Positions 34,114-43,843 of a stretch of DNA of 64,000 nucleotides are shown here, one piece after another (within the stretch, counting starts at the first letter, position 1; each line of letters begins with the position of its first letter). The notes beneath the pieces were generated by a model. It was not told where the DNA came from, did no database searches, and worked only from the letters and a program-made list of their open reading frames with translations. The stretch covers positions 3,093,124-3,157,123 of the forward strand of contig NZ_LT575472.1 of assembly GCF_900086595.1 (NCBI RefSeq), written 5' to 3'. The DNA is from Clostridium nigeriense (lineage in GTDB: Bacteria > Bacillota > Clostridia > Clostridiales > Clostridiaceae). Both the position numbers and the translations under genes were made by a program.

Positions 34114-35649
34114 CTATTCTATAATACCTTTATCTAAAATATATTCTCTAGCAACATCTTCAGGAGATTTACCTTCTGTTTCAACTTGATAATTTAGATA
34201 AGCCATAGTGCTATCATCTAAAATTCCTTCTATATCATTTAAAACTTTATTTAATTCAGGATATTCTTCTAACACTTCTGCTCTTATAACCATAACTGCC
34301 ATTGCAGATGAGAAAAATTGCTTATTATCTTCTAACACTACAACATCAGAAACAGAAAGTTGTCCATCTGTAGTGAAAATGTTCATTACATCTACTTTTC
34401 CTTCATTTATAGCAGAATACTTTAATCCAATATCTAAATCTATAGTATTCTTAAACTTAAATCCGTAAGTGTCTACAAAGCTATCATACCCATCAGGTCT
34501 TTCATAAAAATCATATTCAGCTCCAAAAGTCAAATCATTAGATACTCTTGCTAAATCCGAATATGTTTTTAAATTATATTTATCAGCTATTTCTTTTCTT
34601 ACAGCTAGTCCATAAGAATCGTTGAACCCAAATATTCCTTCCCATACAAAATTATATTTTTCTAAATAGTCTTTTTTCAATTCTTCATACATTGATTCAT
34701 CATATACTCCCTCACGCTTTAGGACCATATTCCATCCTGTTGAAGTATATTCGGGATACATATCAAATTCTTTATTTTCCATTCCAGGCATTATATTAGA
34801 TGTCCCTCCACCTACACCTTGAGTTATATTTACTTCTAAATCTGTTCCATTTTCAATTATCTGCTTTAGCATAGAGCCTATTATATACTGTTCTGTCATA
34901 GGCTTTGTTGCAATATTTATCACTTTTGAATAACCTTTTTTAGTAAACATTCTTCCAACTAAAGGAATAAACATAATTAATATTAGTACTAAAGCTATCC
35001 ATTTTAAGTTATTATTTTTTCTATTATTTTTTAATCCTCTAGTTAAAATACTTAATATGAAATCAACTACTATTGCTAATATAGCAATAAGTAAACTTCC
35101 CGCTATAGTTAATGCTGTATTATTAGTAGTTATTCCTCTATAAATAGCAACTCCAAGACCTCCTGCACCAATGAAAGATGCAATACCTGCTAAAGCTATA
35201 GTCATAGTTGCCATACTACGCAAACCAGTTAAAATAACCGGCATGGCTAAAGGAAGTTTTATTTTATATAATATTTGAAAATTAGTGCTTCCCATCCCCT
35301 CTGCTGCTTCTAGTACCTTTTTATCTACATTCGTTATACCTGTATGAGTATTACGTACCATTGGTAATAAAGCATAAATAGTTAATGCTATAATAGCAGT
35401 AGTATTTCCTATTCCAGATAAAGGAATTAAAAAACCTAATAATGATATTGATGGAATTGTATAAATAAAATTTATTATTCCAAGAACTAATTTTGAACTT
35501 TTTTCATATTCACTAATTAGAATTCCTAAAAGTAATCCTATAATAGTTGCAATAAATATTGAGATTAAAGATATTTGTAAATGTTCTAATAAAAGATTTA
35601 TAAAAAATCCTTTCTTATCTATTAACTGAAACATAATATCTTTAATCAA
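34114..35649 (-). CDS. opuFB: Osmolyte ABC importer, fused permease and binding protein
   Basis: A 511-aa fusion. Residues 1-215 are the permease with helices and an EAAEGMGSTNFQILYKIKLP coupling loop; after helix LKWIALVLILIMFIPLVGRM, residues 230-511 form an extracellular substrate-binding domain (GGGTSNIMPGMENKEFDMYP-type OpuAC fold). This replaces separate OpuCB and OpuCC proteins. The TTG start at 35649 is preferred, because GGAGAG lies 9 nt before it and the ATG at 35634 is too far away. It follows a 28-codon frame that overlaps its start. Confidence 0.87.
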   Translation of the reverse strand: MIKDIMFQLIDKKGFFINLLLEHLQISLISIFIATIIGLLLGILISEYEKSSKLVLGIINFIYTIPSISLLGFLIPLSGIGNTTAIIALTIYALLPMVRNTHTGITNVDKKVLEAAEGMGSTNFQILYKIKLPLAMPVILTGLRSMATMTIALAGIASFIGAGGLGVAIYRGITTNNTALTIAGSLLIAILAIVVDFILSILTRGLKNNRKNNNLKWIALVLILIMFIPLVGRMFTKKGYSKVINIATKPMTEQYIIGSMLKQIIENGTDLEVNITQGVGGGTSNIMPGMENKEFDMYPEYTSTGWNMVLKREGVYDESMYEELKKDYLEKYNFVWEGIFGFNDSYGLAVRKEIADKYNLKTYSDLARVSNDLTFGAEYDFYERPDGYDSFVDTYGFKFKNTIDLDIGLKYSAINEGKVDVMNIFTTDGQLSVSDVVVLEDNKQFFSSAMAVMVIRAEVLEEYPELNKVLNDIEGILDDSTMAYLNYQVETEGKSPEDVAREYILDKGIIE

Positions 35650-35728
35650 TTGAAGCGTCTCTCCTATTATTTTTTAATAAATTATTATTTGATATTTCTA
35701 CCTTACTTAAATATTTTTCTAAATTCAT
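35642..35728 (-). CDS. Possible 28-aa leader peptide of the osmolyte operon
   Basis: MNLEKYLSKVEISNNNLLKN then NRRDASID and a stop that overlaps the TTG start of opuFB. An AGAGAGGAA site lies 6 nt before its ATG. Coupling through this leader could set translation of the transporter; it may also be a decayed gene start. Confidence 0.45.
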   Translation of the reverse strand: MNLEKYLSKVEISNNNLLKNNRRDASID

Positions 35729-35756
35729 AACATTTCCTCTCTTATCTCAATTAATT

Positions 35757-35785
35757 TAATTGTATGCAATTAATTATATTATAAT
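35757..35785. promoter_or_regulatory. Imperfect palindrome upstream of the osmolyte operon
   Basis: AATTAATTTAATTG, TATG, CAATTAATT: AATTG/CAATT arms within a larger AT-rich symmetric run. OpuC-type operons are often repressed by GbsR/OpcR (MarR-family) proteins at AT-rich dyads at such positions; no regulator gene is adjacent. Confidence 0.3.
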
Positions 35786-35863
35786 GTTATCCTTATTAGA
35801 AAAATTTGTTAAGTAGGTACTTTTTAGTATCATAGTATCTTAAATGATACTGATAATCAAAAT

Positions 35864-37054
35864 CTACCTTACAATTTTCTTTACTAATGCTCCTATTCCA
35901 ACCCCCATCATTAAAACACCTATTAACATTTCAATATTACTTAACATATAAGATCTTGGAGAAGGTTGTGCTTCATTAAGACCTACACCTGCAAACATTC
36001 CAGTACTTAAATTTAAAGCTTCATTATAATCTTTAAGAAATTGTTTTATGTTTAATACATTGTTAATATTATTGCTATATGTAATAATTTCCTCATCTAC
36101 CTTTATTCCAAAAAACAAATATAAAATTGAAAATAATAATATTATAAATAAAGAAAAATAAATGGCATAAACAGGTCTCTCTCCATATCCGCAAGTTAAC
36201 AATCCTATGGTAGATGAAATTTTAGGCAATGGTTTAAGAACTTTTCTCTGAGTTTTTCTACATAAAAAATAGTATTCTCCAAAATTATTATTTAAATTAT
36301 TGTCCTTAAATTTATCTGCAATATTCTCATAAACTGTATAGATACCTTCATATTCATCTCTTGTCTTTTTTCTAAATTGAATTTTATCTATAAATGTCTT
36401 TTCATCCATCTTACTTTTATATTTATCCCTGAACTCTAAATCTTCTATATATGTATTTACTATTTTCATTCCTGATAAATCTGTATCAGAAATTATAATC
36501 ATATCTAAATTTGAATCGAATATCATTCCATTACTCATATCGCTTAATTCAAAATTAGTATTCTTTAAACTACAACTATTAAAAATAATATATTCAATAG
36601 TGCAATTTATAAACTTTGCATATATACTACAATTATTAAATTCACAAGAGAAATTATCCTCTTTATTTAAATTTGGCTTTTCATCACTATCTTTTTTAAT
36701 AAAAACACAGTCCTGAAATACTGTTCCTCCACCCATAAAGTCACAATTTTCAAAGTAACAACCTACAAACCTACAGTTAGTAAATTTGACACTAGAAAAT
36801 CTACATTTAATAAACTTAGCACAAATTATATCTAAGTCCTTAAATTCTTGGAACTCATCTTCTTTCTTTGGATGACCTCCACCTAAAACTAACTCTTTAT
36901 GCTCTTTAAAACTATATTTTTCATTTGGAATATATTCTGAATATACATCCTTACTTTCTAATAAATTTTCAAATATCTTTTTATTATTACTTCTTCTTTT
37001 TTGAAACTGTATTTTAGCTACAGAAACTTCTTCTTTAAAATTAATATAGGCCAT
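35864..37054 (-). CDS. Pentapeptide-repeat protein with a channel-like C terminus
   Basis: A 396-aa protein. Residues about 70-200 are pentapeptide-like repeats (FIKCRFSSVKFTNCRFVGCY and similar, with C/F every fifth residue), giving a right-handed beta helix. The C terminus has two hydrophobic helices (IYFSLFIILLFSILYLFFGI near 305 and IEMLIGVLMMGVGIGALVKK at the end) around a loop with STGMFAGVGL, which resembles a two-helix ion-channel pore. Similar proteins occur in Clostridium without known role. Transcribed alone. Confidence 0.7.
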   Translation of the reverse strand: MAYINFKEEVSVAKIQFQKRRSNNKKIFENLLESKDVYSEYIPNEKYSFKEHKELVLGGGHPKKEDEFQEFKDLDIICAKFIKCRFSSVKFTNCRFVGCYFENCDFMGGGTVFQDCVFIKKDSDEKPNLNKEDNFSCEFNNCSIYAKFINCTIEYIIFNSCSLKNTNFELSDMSNGMIFDSNLDMIIISDTDLSGMKIVNTYIEDLEFRDKYKSKMDEKTFIDKIQFRKKTRDEYEGIYTVYENIADKFKDNNLNNNFGEYYFLCRKTQRKVLKPLPKISSTIGLLTCGYGERPVYAIYFSLFIILLFSILYLFFGIKVDEEIITYSNNINNVLNIKQFLKDYNEALNLSTGMFAGVGLNEAQPSPRSYMLSNIEMLIGVLMMGVGIGALVKKIVR

Positions 37055-37102
37055 AGTTATTCTCCTTTAAATCACTTTACCTATATTATTTACAGTTTTT
37101 TA

Positions 37103-38497
37103 TTATAAATTCCAAGCTTCCTTTAATAAAATAATGGCTTTCTCCATTTCTTCATTTTTTAAACTTGCATAGCCTAAGAAAACAGTACTTTTGTCATTTG
37201 AACTATTGAAATAAGAGTTAGACAAACCTAAAATTCTTATTTTCTTTTCTTCAGCAGCTTTAATAAGGTCTAACTCACTCATTCCATTATTAACCTTTAG
37301 CAGTAAATGAAGTCCTGAATTAGTTCCTATAATCTCCGTTTTAGGTAAATATTTCTTTATCAATGTAACTAAAAACTCTCTCTTTTTCTTGTATATATTT
37401 CTCATTCTATTTAAATGTCTTTCAAAATAACCTTCATTAATAAATTTCAGTAAAGCTTGCTGAGAAAACCTTGAAACTGTACATGCTAAAAAACTGAAAT
37501 CTTTTTTATAAATTTTCATTAACTCATCTGGTAATATCATATATGCAATTCTTATAGATGGAAAAAAGCATTTTGAAAATGTTCCTAAATAAATTATTTT
37601 TCCTTTACTATCTAAGCTTTGTAATGCTGGTATGGGCTTTCCTTCAAACCTAAATTCACTATCATAATCATCTTCGATTATGTATCTTCCCTTTTTCTCT
37701 TCAGCCCAGTTTAAAAGATTTAGTCTCCTGTTTACTGGCATAATAACCCCTGTTGGAAATTGATGGGATGGAGTTATATGAACTACTTCAACATTATTAA
37801 CATTTAAATTTTCTATCTTAATACCTTGTTCATCTATTGGAATTGCCTTTGAATCTATACCATTTAACTTTAATATTTTTCTTATCTTATAATACCCGGG
37901 ATTTTCTATTCCATAAGTTTTATCTCTACCAATTATGTTTATTAAAACTTGAATTAAATATTCACTTCCTGAACCTATAACTAAGTTATCTACACTGGCA
38001 TTAACCCCTCTTGAGAATTTCAAATAATTCAATATAGATTCTCTTAAGTCTATATCTCCTTGAGAATGCCCAATTTGCAATAGGTCTTTATTTTCTTCAT
38101 TAATAATATCCTTATTTATTTTTCTCCATATAGAATAAGGAAAGCTCTCTAAATCTACTCTGCTCGAATAAAATTCATACTTATATTGTTTTTTTAACTT
38201 TGATTTTTCTTTTTTATCTTCCCTAGCATTATTTATTTTCACAACTCCTTGAAGTTTTGAAACAAAATATCCCTTCTTAGGAATAGAAATTATATATCCT
38301 TCTGCCTTTAATTGCTCATAGGCTGCTTCTATAGTATTTTGACTAACCCCTAAATGCTTAGATAATTTTCTCTTTGATGGTAATTTACTATTAGCTTCTA
38401 ATTTTCCCCCTTGAATTTCTACCTTTATAAAATTATAAAGTTGAATATATTGTGGAACATTACTTTTAGAATCTAGATTTATTGTTAATATATCCAT
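37103..38497 (-). CDS. MocR/PdxR-type regulator
   Basis: A 464-aa fusion. An N-terminal GntR winged helix (KLPSKRKLSKHLGVSQNTIE with AYEQLKAEGYI) is followed by an aminotransferase-like domain; the PLP lysine is in YLGTFSKCFFPSIRIAYM, and IEDDYDSEFR and HITPSHQFPTG are conserved. The ATG at 38497, with GGGTGATAAA before it, is preferred over the codon at 38548. It is divergent from alr across about 120 bp, and both proteins bind PLP. Regulation of alr or of its own gene is likely but not shown. Confidence 0.85.
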   Translation of the reverse strand: MDILTINLDSKSNVPQYIQLYNFIKVEIQGGKLEANSKLPSKRKLSKHLGVSQNTIEAAYEQLKAEGYIISIPKKGYFVSKLQGVVKINNAREDKKEKSKLKKQYKYEFYSSRVDLESFPYSIWRKINKDIINEENKDLLQIGHSQGDIDLRESILNYLKFSRGVNASVDNLVIGSGSEYLIQVLINIIGRDKTYGIENPGYYKIRKILKLNGIDSKAIPIDEQGIKIENLNVNNVEVVHITPSHQFPTGVIMPVNRRLNLLNWAEEKKGRYIIEDDYDSEFRFEGKPIPALQSLDSKGKIIYLGTFSKCFFPSIRIAYMILPDELMKIYKKDFSFLACTVSRFSQQALLKFINEGYFERHLNRMRNIYKKKREFLVTLIKKYLPKTEIIGTNSGLHLLLKVNNGMSELDLIKAAEEKKIRILGLSNSYFNSSNDKSTVFLGYASLKNEEMEKAIILLKEAWNL

Positions 38498-38510
38498 TTT
38501 ATCACCCAAT

Positions 38511-38542
38511 CTGATACCATAAAATTTATTAAAACTGATACT
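38511..38542. promoter_or_regulatory. Direct repeats in the MocR-alr intergenic region
   Basis: CTGATACC (38511-38518) and CTGATACT (38535-38542) are spaced 24 bp apart, with a related inverted TTTCAG near 38551. MocR proteins bind direct repeats in divergent promoters, so these are candidate operator half-sites. Confidence 0.45.
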
Positions 38543-38618
38543 TATCAAAGTTTCAGTTTATGTATATAATATTATCAATGGTAATATTAAGAAGTCAATG
38601 ATAGTAAGGAGTTTTAGT

Positions 38619-39776
38619 ATGAATTTATTACATCCAATTTGGGCAGAAATTAATTTAAATAACTTAATAAATAATATTGAGGAAATAAAGAAAAAATCTC
38701 ATAGCAGTGAAATAATTGGAGTTGTAAAAGCTAATGCTTATGGTCATGGAGCTGTTGAAATTTCTAAAACTTTACTAAGTTGTAATATAAAAAAACTTGC
38801 AGTTGCAAATATTGTGGAAGCTATAGAACTTAGAGAAAATAATATTGATACTCCCATAATGCTTCTTGGAATAAGTGAAGATTATGCAATTGATTCATTA
38901 ATAAAATATAAAGTTGAACCAACAATTTCGACTTTAGAATTTGCAAATAAATTGAATTCTAGAGCTATTGAAATGAATGAAAAAGTAAAAGTTCATATTG
39001 CTATAGATTCTGGAATGGGTAGAATAGGCTTTAGAAATACAGACAATGATATTAATGATATAGTTAATATTTCTAAGTTGAGCAATTTAAAAATTGAAAG
39101 CATTTTTTCTCACTTTTCAACAGCTGATTCAAAGGATAAAAGTTATTCTAATAAACAGATGGATATTTATAATTCAATAATAAATAAATTAAAAGAAAAA
39201 AATGTATCTATAGAAAAGAAGAACTTTTCTAATAGTGCAGCTATAATAGATATTCCAGAAAGCCATTATAACTATGTTAGACCTGGAATAATACAATATG
39301 GTTATTATCCTTCTAACGAAGTTAATACTGTGGATTTTAATATTAAGCCTGTTTTAACTTGGAAAACTAGAATAATTCATCTTAAAGAAGTGGATGAAAA
39401 TGAATATATTGGATACGGGAAAAATTATAAGACAAATAGAAAAACTGTAGTTGCTACATTGCCTGTTGGATATGCAGACGGATACTCAAGAGGTCTTTCT
39501 AATAAAGGAAAAGTTATAATTAATGGTAAATTAGCTCCTATAATAGGAAACGTATGTATGGATCAATTTATGATTGATGTTACTGATATAGAAGGCGTTA
39601 AAGCCTTTGATGAAGTTATTCTTTTAGGTTCTGATGGTGATGTAAAGTTTGATGCAGAAGACATGGCAGAAATACTAAATACTATTAGTTATGAAGTTCT
39701 TTGTCTAATAGGAAGAAGAGCTCCTAGAGTATATATTAAAGATAATAAAATACTAGATATTAAATACCTTATGTAA
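38619..39776 (+). CDS. alr: Alanine racemase
   Basis: A 385-aa PLP enzyme that interconverts L- and D-alanine for peptidoglycan. VVKANAYGHGAVE contains the PLP lysine; the catalytic Tyr is in VGYADGYSRGLS, and GNVCMDQFMID is conserved. AAGGAG supports the ATG at 38619 rather than 38598. It is divergent from a MocR regulator and ends in a pair of strong hairpins. Confidence 0.95.
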   Translation: MNLLHPIWAEINLNNLINNIEEIKKKSHSSEIIGVVKANAYGHGAVEISKTLLSCNIKKLAVANIVEAIELRENNIDTPIMLLGISEDYAIDSLIKYKVEPTISTLEFANKLNSRAIEMNEKVKVHIAIDSGMGRIGFRNTDNDINDIVNISKLSNLKIESIFSHFSTADSKDKSYSNKQMDIYNSIINKLKEKNVSIEKKNFSNSAAIIDIPESHYNYVRPGIIQYGYYPSNEVNTVDFNIKPVLTWKTRIIHLKEVDENEYIGYGKNYKTNRKTVVATLPVGYADGYSRGLSNKGKVIINGKLAPIIGNVCMDQFMIDVTDIEGVKAFDEVILLGSDGDVKFDAEDMAEILNTISYEVLCLIGRRAPRVYIKDNKILDIKYLM

Positions 39777-39798
39777 AAAATGCGAACATTTTTACAAT

Positions 39799-39835
39799 GG
39801 ATAATTGATAATGCATAATGCATTATCAATTATCC
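39799..39835. repeat. Perfect 18-bp palindrome after alr
   Basis: GGATAATTGATAATGCAT, one A, then the exact inverse. The ATAATTGATAATG text looks like an intergenic repeat type common in clostridia. It probably helps end alr transcription. Confidence 0.75.
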
Positions 39836-39843
39836 ATTATCAA

Positions 39844-39872
39844 TATATAAGATTGCTTCGCAATCTTATATA
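39844..39872. terminator. Terminator between alr and corA
   Basis: Perfect 13-bp stem TATATAAGATTGC with GCAATCTTATATA and a TTC loop. It overlaps the corA stop codon, so it can serve both convergent genes. Confidence 0.65.
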
Positions 39873-40720
39873 TACTTCTTTCTTATAAAATAGAACATTT
39901 CTATTACTATTATTCCTATTGTAAAAATCATTGATAAAATAAATCCATATCTATTTTGTAATAATGGCATGCTTTCGAAATTCATTCCAAAGATCCCTGA
40001 TATTATTGTAAGTGGTAGTGATAAGACTGTTATTATAGTTAATAATTGCATTGTCTTATTCATTTTGTTAGATAGCTCTGAATTATACACATCTATACAT
40101 GAAAAAATTGAGGATTCAATATTTTCTACTAAACTTATAGTATTATCCAAGACTAATAGAACCTTATTATATGTATCTAATTTGCCAAGTTCATCATCTA
40201 AATAAGTTATCATTGATTTATAGTAGGTTGTATATCTTTTTATTAATGATACTGATTTTTTAATTTCTAATATTTCTTTATTATCTGCTTCTCCTTCATA
40301 AACTGCACTTTGAAATAAGTCATCTACTTTTTCTTCTAGCTCTAACAGCTCTTCATTATACATATAAGAAAAATATTGAAATAGAAATAGGCATACCATG
40401 TATTTATCTATTTTATCATGTAATGTTATTTTTTCTTGTAAGAATTCAATTAAAGTATCATTCTTATAATTTACTATAAATTTTGATTCATCTATTATTG
40501 CCTCTATTACTATTTTTTCACCTTCAACTAAAATAGGTATTCTCAATAATATCATATCTTTATTTTTTATCACTATATCTTTATGAATATTATTAAACTT
40601 CTTATCTTCTATCTTTTTTATATTATTTGAGTTATATAGGTATCCAACAACATCTTTTTGGTTTTCATCTATATCATTACTCTCTATTATGCTACCATTT
40701 GATAATATTAAAGTTATCAT
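39866..40720 (-). CDS. corA: CorA-family magnesium transporter
   Basis: A 284-aa protein. The C-terminal pair of membrane helices is preceded by the selectivity motif GMN in IFGMNFESMPLL, then the last helix and a short basic tail. The N-terminal cytoplasmic domain is shorter than in classic CorA (316 aa). CorA forms a pentameric Mg2+ channel. Transcribed alone. Confidence 0.88.
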   Translation of the reverse strand: MITLILSNGSIIESNDIDENQKDVVGYLYNSNNIKKIEDKKFNNIHKDIVIKNKDMILLRIPILVEGEKIVIEAIIDESKFIVNYKNDTLIEFLQEKITLHDKIDKYMVCLFLFQYFSYMYNEELLELEEKVDDLFQSAVYEGEADNKEILEIKKSVSLIKRYTTYYKSMITYLDDELGKLDTYNKVLLVLDNTISLVENIESSIFSCIDVYNSELSNKMNKTMQLLTIITVLSLPLTIISGIFGMNFESMPLLQNRYGFILSMIFTIGIIVIEMFYFIRKKYI

Positions 40721-40791
40721 TTTCCCTCACCCCTTATAAAAAATCCTACTTATATTATAAAGGAATAAAATATTTTCTCATAATCAAAAAT

Positions 40792-40830
40792 AAAAAGTTA
40801 AGAATTTTATAATTAGATACTTAACTTTTT
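40792..40830 (-). terminator. Terminator of asnB
   Basis: AAAAAGTTAAG (40792-40802) pairs with CTTAACTTTTT (40820-40830); T run on the minus strand. It lies 22 bp after the asnB stop. Confidence 0.8.
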
Positions 40831-40851
40831 ATTTTTATATCTTATTCAATT

Positions 40852-42690
40852 TTAAACTAATTTTACTTTATAATATTTTAACCAGTTATTAATTTGAATC
40901 AAATATGCAATCATTTGAGGTCCTGTCATAAGCTGTCCAAACCATGGTGTTTTATATGAAGTTCCTTTTGTATCAACTATTTCCTTAATTTTATTTTTAT
41001 CTATTATATCTAAAATAGGTGATGTCTTATTTTCTAATATTTCATTCATTATATTACAAACATAATCTGTATATATTGGATTATGTGTCTTTGGATAAGG
41101 ACTCTTCTTTCTGTATATTATATCTTCTGGCAATATTCCTTCTAAGGATTTTCTTAGTAGCCCTTTTTCTCTTCCATTTAAAATCTTTATATTTGATGGA
41201 ATATTGAATGCATATTCTACTATTTTATAATCAGCAAAAGGTACTCTCACTTCTAAACTATTTGCCATACTCATTCTATCTTTTCTATTTAGCAAATTTA
41301 CCATAAACCATCTTAAGTTTAAATAAAATAATTCTCTCATTCTATATTCTTTAGGACTTTCTCTATCTAAATGTGGAACTTCTTTTAAAGTATCCATATA
41401 AGCTGAATTAGCTGCTTCTTCTATTTTTAAGTTTTTTAATTCAGGACTTAATATTTCTTTTCTATCATTTACAAATCTCGACCAAGGAAAAGTTTTAGAA
41501 TTTATCATTTCTTCATTAGTAAACCATGGATATCCGGCAAACAACTCATCTGCACATTCACCTGATAATGCAACTACAAAATCCTTTTTAACTTCTTTAC
41601 AAAATAAATATAGTGAAGAATCCACATCTGCCATTCCCGGTAAGTCTCTTCCTATTAGTGCATTATCTAAAGCAGTTACTAACTCTTTATGATCTAGAAC
41701 TACAGTCCTATGATCACTCCCTATATACTTAGCCATTATCTCTGCATAGTGCTGATCAGATGTTGGCTGAAATAATGATGATTTAAAATATTTATCATTG
41801 TCTTCATAATCTATTGAATAAGTAGTTAATATTTTATTTTTATTTTTATATTCCTGTGCTGCAATAGCAGAAATTGCTGAAGAATCTAGTCCTCCTGATA
41901 AAAAAGTACAAAGTGGTACATCACCTACTAGTTGTCTTTTTATAGAATCCACAAGAAGCTCTCTTACATGTTCAACTGCTTCCTCTTCACTTTCTTTAAA
42001 ATCTTCTGCTTTAAGCTTCCAGTACATATCCTTTTTTATTCCATCTTCATTAACAATTATATATTGTGCTGGCTTAACTTCTTCTATATCCTTGTATAAT
42101 GTTTTACCTGGAGTAATAGCAGGTCCTAGTGCAAACAATTCTGTTAATCCATCATTATCTACAATTGGCTCAACATATGGATGTTTTAATAATGCTTTAA
42201 TTTCTGACCCAAATATAAAAGTATCATTTTTATAGCTAAAAAATAATGGTTTAACTCCCATAGCATCTCTTGCTAAAACAACTCGTCTTTTATCTTCATC
42301 ATAAATAGCAAATGCAAAAATTCCATTAAATTTAGAAATAGCCTCTATTCCCCATCTTATATATGATAAAAGTAAAACTTCTGTATCTGAATATCCTTCA
42401 AATTTATATCCATCATTTATTAGTTCTTTTCTTAAATCCTCAGTATTATATAATTCTCCATTATATACTAAAACATATTCTTTTCCATTAACCGACCTTT
42501 TCATAGGTTGACTACCACCTTCTGGATCAACAACTATTAGTCTTCTATGTCCAAACATAATATTATTAGATACATACATTCCTTCTGAATTTGGTCCTCT
42601 ATTAATTAAAGTATCAGTCATATCTTTTAAAATCTTATTTTCTTCTCTTATATTTTTATTAAAATTAATAAATCCTGTTATTCCACACAT
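40852..42690 (-). CDS. asnB: Asparagine synthetase (glutamine-hydrolysing)
   Basis: A 612-aa class II amidotransferase making asparagine from aspartate, glutamine and ATP. MCGITGFIN gives the catalytic N-terminal Cys after Met removal; the glutaminase domain holds RGPNSEG and VYNGELYN. The synthetase domain has the PP-loop SGGLDSS and the SGECADELF stretch. Length and order are normal. Single gene; no T-box or other leader was seen upstream. Confidence 0.95.
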   Translation of the reverse strand: MCGITGFINFNKNIREENKILKDMTDTLINRGPNSEGMYVSNNIMFGHRRLIVVDPEGGSQPMKRSVNGKEYVLVYNGELYNTEDLRKELINDGYKFEGYSDTEVLLLSYIRWGIEAISKFNGIFAFAIYDEDKRRVVLARDAMGVKPLFFSYKNDTFIFGSEIKALLKHPYVEPIVDNDGLTELFALGPAITPGKTLYKDIEEVKPAQYIIVNEDGIKKDMYWKLKAEDFKESEEEAVEHVRELLVDSIKRQLVGDVPLCTFLSGGLDSSAISAIAAQEYKNKNKILTTYSIDYEDNDKYFKSSLFQPTSDQHYAEIMAKYIGSDHRTVVLDHKELVTALDNALIGRDLPGMADVDSSLYLFCKEVKKDFVVALSGECADELFAGYPWFTNEEMINSKTFPWSRFVNDRKEILSPELKNLKIEEAANSAYMDTLKEVPHLDRESPKEYRMRELFYLNLRWFMVNLLNRKDRMSMANSLEVRVPFADYKIVEYAFNIPSNIKILNGREKGLLRKSLEGILPEDIIYRKKSPYPKTHNPIYTDYVCNIMNEILENKTSPILDIIDKNKIKEIVDTKGTSYKTPWFGQLMTGPQMIAYLIQINNWLKYYKVKLV

Positions 42691-42821
42691 AATTATCCTT
42701 CCTTCTTTGTTAACCTATATTTATAGTTATATGAGTATCTTTTGACAATCGTGATTTAATAATACTCATTTAGGAATTTTTTATGAAAAGTATGCTATAT
42801 AAATATCATAATTTAATATAA

Positions 42822-42858
42822 AAAAATCCACTTATGAAATTCTCATAAGTGGATTTTT
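42822..42858 (-). terminator. Terminator of the sialic acid operon
   Basis: Perfect 16-bp stem AAAAATCCACTTATGA with its inverse, AATTC loop, followed by T residues; 39 bp after the NanA stop. Confidence 0.85.
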
Positions 42859-42897
42859 ACTTATATTTTAACTTGGAAGGAATTCTTATTTATTATA

Positions 42898-43812
42898 TTA
42901 ATTTAAACTTTCTATAGCTTCATCAATCATTTTGCTACATATTCCTATTTGCTTCTTATCCTCTTCTGTTATTGATGCTAGTGGTTTTCTAACTCCACCA
43001 ATATCTACTCCTCTACCTCTAAGAATTTCTTTCATAACTCCATAAAGATTTCCGTGACAAGCACACATTGCATATATAATTCTATCAATTTTATATTGTA
43101 TTTCTTTTGCTTTATTAAAATTTCCTTCATTTAAAGCTTTGTCTGCTGCAAGGAATAACTCTGGCATTACGGCATAAGTTCCACCAATACCTCCATCAGC
43201 GCCCATTATGCGTCCAGCAACAAACTGCTCATCAGGTCCATTAAATACCACACTATTATCACCTAATACATCTTTAAACATTTGTATATCTTGTACTGGC
43301 ATAGATGAATTTTTAACACCTATCACCCTAGGGTTCTTTAACATTTCTTTATATAGATTCATTCCTAAACTAACTCCTGCTAATTGTGGAATGTTGTATA
43401 TAATAAAATCAGTATTTGGTGCAGCTTTACTTATATCATTCCAATATTCTGCAATGGCATGGTCAGGTAAATGAAAGTAAATAGGTGGAATTGAAGCTAT
43501 TGCATCAACGCCTAAACTTTCTGCATGTGCAGCTAACTCCTCACTATCTGAAGTATTGTTACATGCAACATGAGCTATTACAGTTATTTTTCCTTTTGCA
43601 ACCTTCATTACATTTTCTAATGTTACTTTTCTCTCTTCTTTACTTTGATATATACATTCTCCTGAAGAACCACAAACATAAAGTCCTTTTACACCTTTAT
43701 CTATTAAATATTGTGTAAACATTTGTGTACGCTCTGGACTTACTTTCCCTTCTTCATCATAACAAGCATAAAAAGCTGGTATTATTCCTTTATATTTTTC
43801 TAAATTTCTCAT
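42898..43812 (-). CDS. nanA: N-acetylneuraminate lyase-type aldolase
   Basis: A 304-aa DHDPS/NAL-family class I aldolase that splits Neu5Ac to pyruvate and ManNAc. The carboxylate-binding motif is GSSGECIY; the catalytic Tyr is in IIYNIPQLAGV and the Schiff-base Lys in VIGVKNSS. It is longer than the 288-aa classic NanA and belongs with the forms found beside Gfo/Idh genes in anhydro-sialic acid loci. It is the last gene of the minus-strand operon, 31 bp after the sialidase. Confidence 0.87.
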   Translation of the reverse strand: MRNLEKYKGIIPAFYACYDEEGKVSPERTQMFTQYLIDKGVKGLYVCGSSGECIYQSKEERKVTLENVMKVAKGKITVIAHVACNNTSDSEELAAHAESLGVDAIASIPPIYFHLPDHAIAEYWNDISKAAPNTDFIIYNIPQLAGVSLGMNLYKEMLKNPRVIGVKNSSMPVQDIQMFKDVLGDNSVVFNGPDEQFVAGRIMGADGGIGGTYAVMPELFLAADKALNEGNFNKAKEIQYKIDRIIYAMCACHGNLYGVMKEILRGRGVDIGGVRKPLASITEEDKKQIGICSKMIDEAIESLN

Positions 43813-43843
43813 ATATTTTCTCCTTAATATTTTTCTACTAATC

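Noticed and set aside
42691..42821. T-box leader for asnB
   Set aside because: Only about 130 bp of AT-rich sequence; no GGTGG-ACCGCGG-type core.
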